A DNA stretch of 64,000 bases, taken from NCBI RefSeq assembly GCF_024347595.1, contig NZ_AP025507.1, positions 186,001-250,000 of the forward strand, written 5' to 3'. Position 1 is the stretch's first letter. Every line of letters begins with the position of its first letter. The position numbers and the translations under genes are program-made. Shown here piece by piece: positions 1 through 9,665 of this stretch. Under the pieces are notes generated by a model. That model saw only the letters and a list, made by a program, of their open reading frames with translations. It was not told where the DNA came from and did no database searches. This DNA is from Vibrio pomeroyi (GTDB lineage Bacteria; Pseudomonadota; Gammaproteobacteria; Enterobacterales; Vibrionaceae).

Positions 1-1617
1 CAAGCCACCATTAGAGCCACCACGAATCGCCAACTTGTCGCTACTGGTGTAGTTTTCTGAGATTAGGAATTCTGCTGCAGCGATAAAGTCATCAAATACA
101 TTCTGCTTTTGCTGCTGAGTACCCGCTTTGTGCCACGCCTTGCCATATTCACCACCACCACGCAAATTAGGCACCGCATACACACCACCTAATTCCAACC
201 AACTGCCCACCGTCCCCGAGAAAGACGGGGTTAGGCTGACATTAAAGCCGCCATAGGCGTACAACATGGTTGGGTTATTGCCGTCCAGTTTTAGTCCCTT
301 CTTATAAGAGATAAGCATCGGAACCTGAGTGCCATCTTTCGAGGTATAAAAGACCTGTTTAGACTCAAACTTATCCGATTCAAACGGTGACTCAGAGCGC
401 TGATAGACTTCTGATCTGCCAGATTCAACATCAAAAGAGAAAATAGTAGGCGGCGTAACATAGTTGGTGAAGGTGTAATAAAGCTGAGTTTGCTCTTTTT
501 TACCACCTAATCCACTGGCCGTTCCCAGACCGGGTAAATGGATCTCACGAACTCGGTTACCTTGGTAATCGAGCTGCTCAATTTTCGACACCACATCCAC
601 CATGTAGTGCGCAAACAAATATCCGCCGCCAGTACTGATGTCTAACGGCTGTGGCTTTTCTGAAATGATATCTAGCCACTGGTGAGTGCCAGTATCAAAG
701 CTCACAACCTTACCGTTTGGTGCATCCAGATTGGTGTATAGAATGAAGGTCTCATCTTGATTGTCGATGAGATAAGTGTCGCTATCCACATGATCAATCA
801 GTATGTTCAACAATTGCTCATGTGAGTTTAAGTCGATATAAAACAGTCTGTTACCCGACGTCGATTCTTTGCCAAGAATAATTAGGTAACGATCGTCTTC
901 GGTGGTGTAGCCGGACACATAGCGGTGCTGCTCGTCGTTGTTCGCACCGAAGATCACCTTGTCGCTCGCTTGCTCTGTACCCAACTCATGGAAGTACAGC
1001 TTGTGTTGCTCAGTACGAGCAGAAAGCTCACTGCCATCTGGTTTGTCGTAGCTGGAGTAATAAAAGCCACGATTGCCTAACCAAGAAATACCAGTAAATT
1101 TGGCGTCAGTGATTTCCGTTTCGAGCTGTTGCTTAGTCTCGGTATCAATCACGAAGATCTTGCGCCAGTCACTACCACCCTCAGAAATACTGTACGCCAC
1201 CAAGCTGTAATCTTTCGAAAATGACACCGAACCCAGTGATGTAGTGCCATCTTCCGAGAAAGTATTCGGATCTAGGAATACTTCAACCTGCGAGCCTTCT
1301 TTCTCACGATAGAGAATGCTGTGGTTCTGCAGGCCATCATTCTTATAGAAATAGGTATAGTCACCCCGCACAAACGGCTGCGAGCTCTTTTTGTAGTCTT
1401 GCGCTTTTGCTAAACGCTCTCGCAGTTCCGCGCGATACGGGATTTGAGCGAGGTAATCGAACGTGACTTCATTTTGGCTCGCCACCCACTCCGCAGTTTG
1501 GTCACTTCTGTCGTCTTCTAGCCAACGATATGGGTCTTCGATTATCTGACCAAAATAGTCATCGCTGACGATCTGCTTATTGGTGATTGGATATTGATAC
1601 TCTTTTAAATAGCTCAT
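1..1617 (-). CDS. Prolyl oligopeptidase family serine peptidase (S9A), C-terminus beyond the left edge
   Basis: This is the N-terminal 539 residues of a prolyl oligopeptidase, a cytosolic enzyme that cuts short peptides after proline. The start is the ATG at 1617, preceded by an AAGGA ribosome site. The opening EDPYRWLED-type motif is followed by a long beta-propeller region (about residues 70-400) and then the start of the alpha/beta hydrolase domain, with a YAYGGF oxyanion motif and GGSNGG. The catalytic serine of that motif lies within the last few codons before the edge; the Asp and His of the triad are outside the window. The gene begins 11 bases after the stop of the LysR gene on the same strand, so the two may be cotranscribed. 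No signal peptide is seen. The family call is firm; the physiological substrate is unknown. Confidence 0.93.
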   Translation of the reverse strand, partial: MSYLKEYQYPITNKQIVSDDYFGQIIEDPYRWLEDDRSDQTAEWVASQNEVTFDYLAQIPYRAELRERLAKAQDYKKSSQPFVRGDYTYFYKNDGLQNHSILYREKEGSQVEVFLDPNTFSEDGTTSLGSVSFSKDYSLVAYSISEGGSDWRKIFVIDTETKQQLETEITDAKFTGISWLGNRGFYYSSYDKPDGSELSARTEQHKLYFHELGTEQASDKVIFGANNDEQHRYVSGYTTEDDRYLIILGKESTSGNRLFYIDLNSHEQLLNILIDHVDSDTYLIDNQDETFILYTNLDAPNGKVVSFDTGTHQWLDIISEKPQPLDISTGGGYLFAHYMVDVVSKIEQLDYQGNRVREIHLPGLGTASGLGGKKEQTQLYYTFTNYVTPPTIFSFDVESGRSEVYQRSESPFESDKFESKQVFYTSKDGTQVPMLISYKKGLKLDGNNPTMLYAYGGFNVSLTPSFSGTVGSWLELGGVYAVPNLRGGGEYGKAWHKAGTQQQKQNVFDDFIAAAEFLISENYTSSDKLAIRGGSNGGL

Positions 1618-1628
1618 CGTGATCCTTA

Positions 1629-2546
1629 TTAAAAATAATGTGAAATCGTCAGATAACGAGTTCTGATGTGTTCAATCAATAACTTAATCTTGTTGGGCGG
1701 CTGGCGCGTAAAAGGGTACACCGCATAAATACCGAGCTTCTTGCCCACTAAGTCAGGGAAGATATCCACCAGCTGACCATTGCGAATGTCGTGATAAACC
1801 AGACAACGCGGCACATACGCCACGCCATGTCCACCCAATGCGGCTTTTCTTAGCGCCGTCGCGTTGTCGGTCGAGAAAGAACCCGAGACACGCACAATGT
1901 ATTTGTCGTTGTCGGTACAGCCATCTTTACTGTGCAGGAACTGCCATTCGCTGGCACCCGTTGTTTGATAGGCGTATTGCAAGCAATTGTGCTGCACTAA
2001 ATCTTTAGGCAGCATCGGCTTACCGTTTTTAGCAATATAAGATGGCGACGCACACACCACCCATTGCGAATCCAATATATGACGAGCAATCAAGCTTGAG
2101 TCTTCCAGATAACCCGTACGAATCACCAAGTCGAGGCCATCCTCAACCAAATCGACAAAGCGATTGTTCAGAGACATATCGACCGTTAAACCTGGGTGCA
2201 TATTACAAAACTCCGCAACGGCGTCTGCGAGTATCAAATCTCCGGAGATAGTAGGCACTGACATTTTGATATGACCACTGACATTTTCACCAAAGCCTGA
2301 AACTGAGTCCATAGCCTCTTGAGCCGCCTGCTTCACATTTTTGGCGCTGTGTAACATTGCCTTGCCTGCTTCGGTCAGGGTCAATTTACGCGTAGTTCGA
2401 TATAATAATTGCACGCCAATTTCTTCCTCTAGGCGTGCAATTCTCTTACTAACTACCGAATTTGTAAGGTTATTTTGTTCTGCCACCTTACTAAAACTAC
2501 CCAGTTCAACTACCTGTGAAAACAGGATCAAATCGTCTGCTCGCAT
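1629..2546 (-). CDS. LysR-family transcriptional regulator
   Basis: A 305-residue LysR-type regulator. An N-terminal winged helix-turn-helix (about residues 1-60, with VAEQNNLTNSVVSKRIARLE) is followed by a periplasmic-binding-like effector domain. The length is typical. It is divergent from the lactate permease gene, with 234 bases between, which makes it a candidate regulator of lactate use, but it also sits directly upstream of the prolyl oligopeptidase gene. The usual lactate regulator in gamma-proteobacteria is the GntR protein LldR, and no lldR is seen here. The target is therefore inferred from position only. Confidence 0.9.
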   Translation of the reverse strand: MRADDLILFSQVVELGSFSKVAEQNNLTNSVVSKRIARLEEEIGVQLLYRTTRKLTLTEAGKAMLHSAKNVKQAAQEAMDSVSGFGENVSGHIKMSVPTISGDLILADAVAEFCNMHPGLTVDMSLNNRFVDLVEDGLDLVIRTGYLEDSSLIARHILDSQWVVCASPSYIAKNGKPMLPKDLVQHNCLQYAYQTTGASEWQFLHSKDGCTDNDKYIVRVSGSFSTDNATALRKAALGGHGVAYVPRCLVYHDIRNGQLVDIFPDLVGKKLGIYAVYPFTRQPPNKIKLLIEHIRTRYLTISHYF

Positions 2547-2666
2547 CTGATTATGCCAATTTTGGAATTAATTATTTTCATTATTTCCCTATATCAATAA
2601 AAAATAAAGGGGTAAATTCACGCCAAATTAACAAAACAATTACAAAAACAGTCATTCCAATTACAA

Positions 2667-2708
2667 GAGTCGCCCAAATAAGGTGCCCGTTTAGAGGCCA
2701 AAGCGACT
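2667..2708. promoter_or_regulatory. Inverted repeat in the LysR-lctP intergenic region
   Basis: A 7-base perfect inverted repeat, GAGTCGC and GCGACTC, with a loop of about 28 bases lies 73 bases upstream of the lctP start. It could be an operator or an RNA hairpin in the lctP leader. There is no independent support for either role. Confidence 0.25.
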
Positions 2709-2780
2709 CAAATGACGACAAACCATAACGTGATCTTTACTTCAAACATGAACGTTTGAAAACAGTACGAGGAAGTACCC

Positions 2781-4475
2781 ATGAGTGAAACTCTACTAGC
2801 TTTATTGGCCTTTTCGCCAATAGTTGTTGCAGCGATTCTACTGGTTGGCCTTAACTGGCCAGCAAAAAAAGCGATGCCAGTGGCATTTGCACTAACCGTT
2901 GCTATTGCCCTATTTGCTTGGGATATGTCTAGCACTCGCGTGTTGGCTTCTGTATTCCAAGGTTTCGGCATTACCGTGTCGGTTCTCTGGATTGTGTTCG
3001 GCGCCATCTTCTTATTAAACACTTTGAAGCACACCGGAGCTATCACCACTATTCGTAACGGCTTCACGGATATATCCGCTGACCGTCGCGTTCAGGCAAT
3101 CATCATTGCTTGGTGTTTTGGTTCATTCATTGAGGGCGCATCTGGCTTCGGTACACCTGCAGCTATTGCCGCTCCGCTACTGGTTGCTATCGGTTTCCCA
3201 GCACTTGCTGCGGTACTGATGGGCATGATGATCCAATCTACGCCAGTATCATTCGGCGCGGTTGGCACTCCAATTATCGTAGGTGTGAACAAAGGTTTGG
3301 ACACGCACAACATCGGTGAAAGCCTGATTGCTCACGGCTCTACTTGGGATGCTTACTTACAACAAATTACGTCAAGTGTTGCACTAATTCATGCCTCTGT
3401 GGGTGTGATGATGCCTGTACTGATGGCAATGATGCTGACTCGCTTCTTCGGTAAGAACAAAAGCTGGACTGAAGGTTTAGACATCCTACCGTTTGCGTTA
3501 TTCGCTGGTGCAGCTTTCACAATTCCTTACGCACTGACTGGTGTTTTCCTAGGCGCTGAGTTTCCATCACTGATTGGTGGTCTGGTTGGCCTAGCGATTG
3601 TGGTTACTGCAGCAAAACGTGGTTTCCTAGTACCTAAATCAAAATGGGATTTCGAAAGCGAAGACAAGTGGCCAGCTGAATGGCTAGGTTCTTTGAAAAT
3701 TGACCTTGATGACAACAATCAAGGCCATAAGAAGATGAGCATGGCGATGGCATGGGCACCATACGTACTGCTGGCTGTGACTTTGGTTGCGAGCCGCGTG
3801 AGCCCTGAGTTTAAAGGTCTCTTGAAGAGCGTTAGCCTTTCATTCAGCAACATCCTTGGTGAGACAGGCGTAAGCACAGCGATTCAACCTCTGTATCTAC
3901 CAGGCGGCATCTTAGTCTTCGTCGCGTTGGTTGCGGTTCTCATGCAATCTCGTAGTGCTACGCCACTGGCTAAAGCCTTTGGTGAATCAAGTAAAACGCT
4001 GATTGGTGCCGGCTTTGTGTTGGTGTTCACCATCCCGATGGTACGTATCTTCATTAACTCTGGCGTGAACGGTGCAGATTTAGCAAGTATGCCAGTAACC
4101 ACTGCAAACTTCGCAGCTGACCTAGTTGGCAGCGCATTCCCAGCCTTAAGTGCAACAGTAGGTGCGTTAGGTGCCTTCATTGCAGGTTCGAACACAGTAT
4201 CAAACATGATGTTCAGCCAATTCCAGTTCGAAGTAGCGCAGACTCTGACTATCTCTAGTGCGGTTGTCGTTGCCCTACAAGCCGTTGGTGCAGCAGCAGG
4301 TAACATGATTGCGATTCACAACGTGGTAGCCGCATCAGCAACCGTTGGCTTGCTAGGACGCGAAGGTGCAACCCTACGTAAGACAATCATTCCGACGTTC
4401 TATTACTTGGTAATGACAGGCATCATCGGCCTAGTGGTTATCTACGGATTCAAAATGACAGACGCACTTATGTAA
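2781..4475 (+). CDS. lctP: L-lactate permease
   Basis: A 564-residue inner-membrane permease of the LctP family that imports L-lactate (and often D-lactate and glycolate) with protons. The length matches LldP/LctP (about 550 residues). About twelve or more hydrophobic segments run through the protein. Family signatures include [17 protein letters not shown] around residue 115 and a C-terminal [15 protein letters not shown] stretch. The start has a GAGGAAG ribosome site. It heads a lactate cluster with lldD and the D-lactate dehydrogenase on the same strand, so uptake and oxidation of both isomers are probably coordinated. Confidence 0.95.
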   Translation: MSETLLALLAFSPIVVAAILLVGLNWPAKKAMPVAFALTVAIALFAWDMSSTRVLASVFQGFGITVSVLWIVFGAIFLLNTLKHTGAITTIRNGFTDISADRRVQAIIIAWCFGSFIEGASGFGTPAAIAAPLLVAIGFPALAAVLMGMMIQSTPVSFGAVGTPIIVGVNKGLDTHNIGESLIAHGSTWDAYLQQITSSVALIHASVGVMMPVLMAMMLTRFFGKNKSWTEGLDILPFALFAGAAFTIPYALTGVFLGAEFPSLIGGLVGLAIVVTAAKRGFLVPKSKWDFESEDKWPAEWLGSLKIDLDDNNQGHKKMSMAMAWAPYVLLAVTLVASRVSPEFKGLLKSVSLSFSNILGETGVSTAIQPLYLPGGILVFVALVAVLMQSRSATPLAKAFGESSKTLIGAGFVLVFTIPMVRIFINSGVNGADLASMPVTTANFAADLVGSAFPALSATVGALGAFIAGSNTVSNMMFSQFQFEVAQTLTISSAVVVALQAVGAAAGNMIAIHNVVAASATVGLLGREGATLRKTIIPTFYYLVMTGIIGLVVIYGFKMTDALM

Positions 4476-4769
4476 GCCATAAGTCGTTCCAAAAGCACTT
4501 GGCGTTAATACTCAATTCCCCGACAGCGACACCGTCTAATAAGACAGTTGATGAGTTCCGGGATGGATACTAGAGCACATCAACACCCTCGGGTATTAAC
4601 GCCATTTTCCCGCTTTGCAGTTACACAGCTTATTTGCTTCATAGATTCGTTGCTTCAAAGCTTAGTTGTTTCAAAGCTTAAGAAAGACAAAACACAGACT
4701 CTCAGAATTAAAGCAGCCAAACCAAGCTCTCATAGAAGGGCAACATCCCAAGAATTTAGGACTGAAATT

Positions 4770-5909
4770 ATGATCATATCCGCATCGACTGATTACCGCG
4801 CCGCAGCAAAAGCGAAATTACCACCGTTCCTTTTCCACTACATTGATGGTGGTTCTTACGGAGAACATACCCTACGCCGCAACACGGCTGACCTAGCTGA
4901 GATTGCGCTAAAGCAGCGCGTACTCAACGACATGTCAGATCTGAATTTGGAAACCGAGTTGTTTGGCGAGAAGCTAGCTATGCCAATCGCACTGGCTCCT
5001 GTGGGTTTAACAGGCATGTACGCGCGACGTGGTGAAGTGCAAGCAGCAAAAGCCGCAGACAACAAAGGCATCCCTTTTACGATGTCGACGGTGTCGGTGT
5101 GCCCGATTGAAGAAGTCGCGCCTAAGATTGAGCGCCCAATGTGGTTCCAGCTTTACGTGCTCAAAGATCGCGGCTTCATGAAGAACGTGCTTGAACGCGC
5201 AAAAGCAGCAGGCGTGACCACCTTAGTCTTCACGGTTGATATGCCCGTGCCCGGCGCTCGCTACCGTGACATGCATTCCGGAATGAGTGGCCCAAACGCC
5301 GCTGTTCGTCGTGTATTCCAATCGATGCGTCATCCTAGTTGGGCGGTGGATGTTGGCTTGTTAGGTAAACCACACGACCTAGGCAACATCTCTACTTATC
5401 GTGGTTCTCCAACCAAACTGGAAGACTACATCGGTTGGTTGGGCGATAACTTCGACCCATCAATTTCATGGAAAGACCTAGAGTGGATCCGTGATTTCTG
5501 GGACGGCCCTATGGTCATCAAAGGCATTCTTGATGAAGAAGATGCAAAAGATGCCGTGAAATTTGGCGCAGACGGCATTGTGGTTTCAAACCACGGCGGC
5601 CGTCAGCTTGATGGTGTTCTATCAAGTGCTAAAGCATTACCTGCGATTGCAGACGCGGTAAAAGGCGACACCAAGATTCTTGTCGACTCAGGCATTCGCA
5701 CTGGCTTGGATGTAGTTCGAATGATGGCATTGGGCGCAGATTGCACCTTGCTTGGCCGATCTTTCGTTTACGCATTAGCAGCGCAAGGACAAGCAGGTGT
5801 TGAAAACCTACTCGACCTTTACGACAAAGAGATGCGCGTTGCGATGACACTAACCGGCGCAAAGACAATCAAAGACTTAACTCGTGAATCTTTGGTGGGG
5901 CTAGATTAA
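4770..5909 (+). CDS. lldD: FMN-dependent L-lactate dehydrogenase (quinone)
   Basis: This enzyme oxidises L-lactate to pyruvate and passes electrons to quinone at the inner membrane. The 379-residue product starts [20 protein letters not shown], matching the known LldD N-terminus, so the ATG at 4770 is chosen over an in-frame ATG at 4548 that would add 74 low-complexity, unrelated residues. The alpha-hydroxy-acid oxidase FMN-binding and catalytic segment [12 protein letters not shown] carries the catalytic histidine and arginine. It follows lctP by 294 bases. That gap shows no gene and no clear terminator, so read-through from lctP is possible. Confidence 0.95.
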   Translation: MIISASTDYRAAAKAKLPPFLFHYIDGGSYGEHTLRRNTADLAEIALKQRVLNDMSDLNLETELFGEKLAMPIALAPVGLTGMYARRGEVQAAKAADNKGIPFTMSTVSVCPIEEVAPKIERPMWFQLYVLKDRGFMKNVLERAKAAGVTTLVFTVDMPVPGARYRDMHSGMSGPNAAVRRVFQSMRHPSWAVDVGLLGKPHDLGNISTYRGSPTKLEDYIGWLGDNFDPSISWKDLEWIRDFWDGPMVIKGILDEEDAKDAVKFGADGIVVSNHGGRQLDGVLSSAKALPAIADAVKGDTKILVDSGIRTGLDVVRMMALGADCTLLGRSFVYALAAQGQAGVENLLDLYDKEMRVAMTLTGAKTIKDLTRESLVGLD

Positions 5910-5965
5910 ATCTCCATGACTCAGATTCAGACTCATGCTTTGGTCTACCTAGACTGAAGTTCAAT

Positions 5966-6006
5966 CGGTGTCACAGCAATTCCACTGCCGTTGTGACACC
6001 GTTTAA
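5966..6006 (+). terminator. Hairpin terminator candidate after lldD
   Basis: A 10-base perfect stem (CGGTGTCACA with TGTGACACCG) with a 16-base loop, followed by a short TTTAA. It lies 57 bases after the lldD stop. The weak T-run lowers confidence. Confidence 0.5.
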
Positions 6007-6031
6007 GCACTGGAAAATAAAATAAAAAGCT

Positions 6032-6298
6032 AGGGCGTGTTGATCTTTCGAGCTGATTTTTGCAGCGAGTTGCTGGGTATTTATACAAGGCAGAGGCGTC
6101 GATGTGTAGCTAGCCTACATGAGAAGCCGATAACGTAGTAGAAATGGCCAGCAAACGCTGCCCGAAGGGTTCGACTAAAAGTCGTTTTACTCTTTGTTGA
6201 GGGGGATTTGCTTAGAGTGACTAGGCTACTTCCCCCTCGCCGCGATTAAAACGCTTTTATCTCGAACAAAATTTAACCACGAAAGGTCAACACGCCCT
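6032..6298 (+). repeat. MITE-like 267-base repeat, copy 1, with terminal inverted repeats
   Basis: The ends are AGGGCGTGTTGATCTTTCG and the inverted complement AGGGCGTGTTGACCTTTCG (one difference in 19 bases). No ORF of significance is inside. A copy with roughly 90% identity by eye occurs at 23021-23286 in the opposite orientation, and a 34-base fragment of the left end occurs at 14745. The right end stops 34 bases before the dld start codon. It looks like a non-autonomous mobile repeat; no transposase is present in the window. Confidence 0.8.
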
Positions 6299-6332
6299 AA
6301 CCAGTGCCAAATAGAAGCACAAGGAAGCAAAG

Positions 6333-9188
6333 ATGGAGACAAACACATCCCATGAGCGAGTAATAGATGCCAAAGCTTATCAGCAGCTTGAGGCTATACT
6401 GGCTCAAAAAATAGAAACGGAACGCATTGTCACGCAAGAGGCGAAGCGCTTGGCTTACGGCACCGATGCGAGTTTTTATCGCTTGGTGCCGAAAATGGTT
6501 CTAAGGCTTAAAGACTTAGACGAAGTGATATTCACGATTCAAAGCTGTCGTGAACTCGGTATTCATTTTACCTTTCGCGCGGCAGGCACCAGCCTTTCAG
6601 GGCAAGCGGTTTCAGACTCGGTACTCATCACCCTGACCGACGACTGGCGCGGCCATGAGATTGTCGATAACGGCAATCAAATCATCCTTCAACCCGGTGT
6701 AATTGGCGCTGATGCCAATAAATATCTTGCCCCTTTCCAACGTAAAATCGGCCCAGACCCGGCTTCCATCAACACCTGTAAAATCGGCGGTATTGCGGCG
6801 AACAACGCCAGTGGCATGTGTTGTGGTACTGCGCAGAACTCCTATCGCACCGTCGAGAGCATGAAAGTTGTATTGAGCGATGGCACCCTGCTCGATACCG
6901 CAGACAATGCTAGCGTTGAGGCATTCAAGCAATCACACAAAACGCTGTTTGATGGCATTGTTGAACTGCACCGTCAAACCAGCTCGAATAAAGAACTCGC
7001 CGACAGAATCCGCCACAAGTACCGCCTCAAAAACACCACGGGCTACGCACTCAATGCATTGGTCGATTACCACGACCCAATCGAAATCATTAAACACCTG
7101 ATGATAGGCTCCGAAGGCACACTAGGCTTCATCGCCGAGATCACTTACAACACGGTGATTGAACACCCAAATAAAGCCTCAGCTCTGTTGGTGTTCGCCG
7201 ACATCGAGCAAGCTAGTAAAGCCGTAACTACCCTATCAAAAACGCCAGTTGCTGCTGTTGAGTTAATGGATGGCAGAGCGCTACGTTCTGTCGCGGATAA
7301 ACCGGGTATGCCTACGTTTATGCCAAACTTGGATTTAGAAGCGGCCGCTATTCTGGTTGAATCACACGCCAGCTCCCAGCAGGACTTAGATTTACAATGT
7401 AAATCAATTTTGGATGCATTAACTGATTACACGATTGTTGAATCTGTCCCTTTCACGTCCGATCCCAAAACTGTCGCGACGCTTTGGGGCATCCGTAAAG
7501 GCATGTTCCCTGCAGTTGGCGCTGTGCGTGAAGTCGGCACGACAGTCATCATTGAAGATGTTGCTTTCCCAGTAGAGAACCTTGCGAACGGTATTCGAGA
7601 GCTCCAAGAGCTGTTTGATAAATACGACTACAGCGAGGCGATCATTTTCGGCCACGCCCTAGAAGGCAACCTGCACTTTGTATTTACTCAAGGCTTTGAC
7701 AGCCAAGAAGAGATCGACCGTTACGGCGGATTCATGGATGACGTAGCCGAGCTCGTCGCCGTGAAATATCAAGGTTCTCTGAAAGCGGAACACGGCACAG
7801 GCCGTAACATGGCACCGTACGTCGAGTTGGAATGGGGCAAAGATGGTTACACCTTGATGCAACAAATCAAAGCACTGTTTGACCCAGAAAGACTGCTCAA
7901 CCCCGGCGTTATTATCAACGACAATCCAAACTCCCACATCACCGACCTAAAACCGATGCCTGCTGCCGACGACCTTGTTGACCGCTGTATTGAGTGTGGA
8001 TTCTGTGAGCCTGTTTGCCCGTCTCGCACACTGACCTTATCACCTCGCCAACGTATTGTGTTGTACCGAGAGCTACAACGCCGCCGAGAAGCAGGGGAAG
8101 AGATAGAAGCTAGCGAACTAGAGAAAACCTTTGAATACCAAGGCATCGATACCTGCGCGGCAACTGGCCTGTGTGCCGAGCGTTGTCCGGTAGGCATTAA
8201 CACCGGCGACTTAGTGAAGAAGCTTCGTGTTGCCAAATATGAGAAGTTCACACCAATCGCTAAGTGGACAGCAGATCATTTCTCGACCACCACTAAGCTG
8301 ACCAAGGCAGGGCTCAAAACCAATCAAGTAGCGAGCAAAGTACTAGGCGCGAATACGGTCGGCAAGCTCACCAATGGCTTGCGCTCAATGACCAAAGGCG
8401 CAACACCAGTTTGGATGCCTGAGATGCCGCAATCCAACAGCCACTCACTCACAGCTTCAACAATGACAGCCGAAACATCGAATAACACTAAGAAGGTGGT
8501 TTACCTCCCTTCGTGTGCCAGTCGAACCATGGGGCAACAGAGCGATGCGGGAGATCAACGCCCTCTTACTGAAGTGACCATGTCTCTACTTAACAAGGCG
8601 GGGTTCGAGGTAATTCTGCCGAAGAAATTAGATGACCAATGTTGTGGTATGCCTTACGACAGCAAAGGCATGACCGACCTAGCCCAATCTAAAGCACAAC
8701 AGCTAGAAGAAGTGTTGTGGCAAGCGAGTCGTCAGGGTGAATACCCAGTATTAATGGACACTAGTCCATGTGCCAAGCGCAGTATTGAGCAGTTCACCAA
8801 GCCATTAGAAGTGCTAGAACCGACAGGGTTTGTGAATCAATATTTGCTTGAACACCTGACCCTTGAACCACTGCAAGAAACCGTAATGCTGCATGTCACT
8901 TGTAGCTCTCGCCGAATGGGTTTAGAAGGTGCAATGTTAAACCTTGCTCAAGCCTGTACCGAAGAAGTGATTGTTCCAGAGCATATACAATGTTGTGGTT
9001 GGGCAGGTGACAAAGGCTTTACTACGCCAGAGTTGAATGAGGCAGCTGTGCATCCACTTAAGGAACAAGTACCGAGCAACTGTACTCGTGGTTTCAGTAA
9101 CAGCCGAACCTGTGAGATCGGTTTATCACATCACAGTGGCATTCCGTATCAATCAATCTTGTACTTGGTGGACGAAGTGGCGCAGTAG
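6333..9188 (+). CDS. dld: FAD-binding and 4Fe-4S D-lactate dehydrogenase (Dld-II/YdiJ-like)
   Basis: A 951-residue fusion oxidoreductase. Residues about 35-270 form a PCMH-type FAD-binding domain (AAGTSLSGQAVSD; KIGGIAANNASGMCCGT). An FAD-oxidase C-terminal domain follows, with the HAEGNLH-like HALEGNLHF motif and KAEHGTGRNMAPYVE. Next come two 4Fe-4S clusters (CIECGFCEPVCPSR near 553 and CAATGLCAERCPVG near 607) and two CCG-type heterodisulfide-reductase-like motifs (DDQCCGMPYD, IQCCGWAGDKG). The order matches quinone-linked D-lactate dehydrogenases of this size. It closes the lactate cluster. Its own promoter region has been replaced or covered by the repeat that ends just upstream. D-2-hydroxyglutarate dehydrogenase is a less likely alternative. 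Confidence 0.88.
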   Translation: METNTSHERVIDAKAYQQLEAILAQKIETERIVTQEAKRLAYGTDASFYRLVPKMVLRLKDLDEVIFTIQSCRELGIHFTFRAAGTSLSGQAVSDSVLITLTDDWRGHEIVDNGNQIILQPGVIGADANKYLAPFQRKIGPDPASINTCKIGGIAANNASGMCCGTAQNSYRTVESMKVVLSDGTLLDTADNASVEAFKQSHKTLFDGIVELHRQTSSNKELADRIRHKYRLKNTTGYALNALVDYHDPIEIIKHLMIGSEGTLGFIAEITYNTVIEHPNKASALLVFADIEQASKAVTTLSKTPVAAVELMDGRALRSVADKPGMPTFMPNLDLEAAAILVESHASSQQDLDLQCKSILDALTDYTIVESVPFTSDPKTVATLWGIRKGMFPAVGAVREVGTTVIIEDVAFPVENLANGIRELQELFDKYDYSEAIIFGHALEGNLHFVFTQGFDSQEEIDRYGGFMDDVAELVAVKYQGSLKAEHGTGRNMAPYVELEWGKDGYTLMQQIKALFDPERLLNPGVIINDNPNSHITDLKPMPAADDLVDRCIECGFCEPVCPSRTLTLSPRQRIVLYRELQRRREAGEEIEASELEKTFEYQGIDTCAATGLCAERCPVGINTGDLVKKLRVAKYEKFTPIAKWTADHFSTTTKLTKAGLKTNQVASKVLGANTVGKLTNGLRSMTKGATPVWMPEMPQSNSHSLTASTMTAETSNNTKKVVYLPSCASRTMGQQSDAGDQRPLTEVTMSLLNKAGFEVILPKKLDDQCCGMPYDSKGMTDLAQSKAQQLEEVLWQASRQGEYPVLMDTSPCAKRSIEQFTKPLEVLEPTGFVNQYLLEHLTLEPLQETVMLHVTCSSRRMGLEGAMLNLAQACTEEVIVPEHIQCCGWAGDKGFTTPELNEAAVHPLKEQVPSNCTRGFSNSRTCEIGLSHHSGIPYQSILYLVDEVAQ

Positions 9189-9230
9189 CTCCATTCATAC
9201 TGCGAGCGACATGCTCTAGCTTAAAACGAA

Positions 9231-9262
9231 AAATGGCAGCCCAACTAGGCTGCCATTTCTTT
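9231..9262. terminator. Bidirectional hairpin terminator between dld and the 9309-9551 gene
   Basis: A perfect 11-base stem, AAATGGCAGCC with GGCTGCCATTT, with a 6-base loop and A- and T-rich flanks. It sits 42 bases after the dld stop and can serve both convergent genes. Confidence 0.75.
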
Positions 9263-9308
9263 GTTCAATTTAAATATGATGTTGAGCTAGATGTTATTGA
9301 GCTTACAG

Positions 9309-9551
9309 TTAGAGAGCTAAGCGCATCAACTTTTCTGGCGAGTAGTGTTCAGCTTCTGCGCCTTTGGCGATCAGGTCAATCACTTGGAACTCGCTCATAT
9401 CACCAAACTCTTTGGTCAAATAATCACGAAACGCTTTCTCATTTGGCCATTTACCTCGCACGATATAGCCATCTTCTTTGTCAAAATCTTCCGTTTCAAA
9501 GAAAGAAAAGTCAGTCATACCAATATTGTGGCAATACAAAACGAGATACAT
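9309..9551 (-). CDS. Small conserved-type hypothetical protein, 80 residues
   Basis: I do not recognise a family. The product is acidic and soluble, with no signal peptide or membrane segment, and contains an EDFDKEDGYIVRGKWPNEKAF core with regular predicted helices. The ATG at 9551 has only a weak ribosome site. It lies between the dld terminator and the end of the ABC operon, on the same strand as the operon and 114 bases beyond its last gene, so it could be the distal gene or have its own promoter. Coding is supported by its compact, Vibrio-like codon use and by flanking terminators. Confidence 0.6.
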   Translation of the reverse strand: MYLVLYCHNIGMTDFSFFETEDFDKEDGYIVRGKWPNEKAFRDYLTKEFGDMSEFQVIDLIAKGAEAEHYSPEKLMRLAL

Positions 9552-9665
9552 GTTGAATCCTTTACACTTAACTAGGGTCTATTGAACTTTCGAGCAGTTC
9601 TACAAGCAGGCTTAAGGTTACATCATATTCAGCTAATCGAAAACTTAAGCCCTCTTCCTTCTTCG

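Noticed and set aside
4548..4769. N-terminal extension of lldD by 74 residues
   Set aside because: The extension has no LldD similarity and the family N-terminus begins exactly at 4770.
6032..6298. Insertion sequence
   Set aside because: No transposase ORF in either copy; it can only be a non-autonomous element.
9231..9262. Riboswitch or leader of the 9309-9551 gene
   Set aside because: It is downstream of both genes and fits a simple bidirectional terminator.
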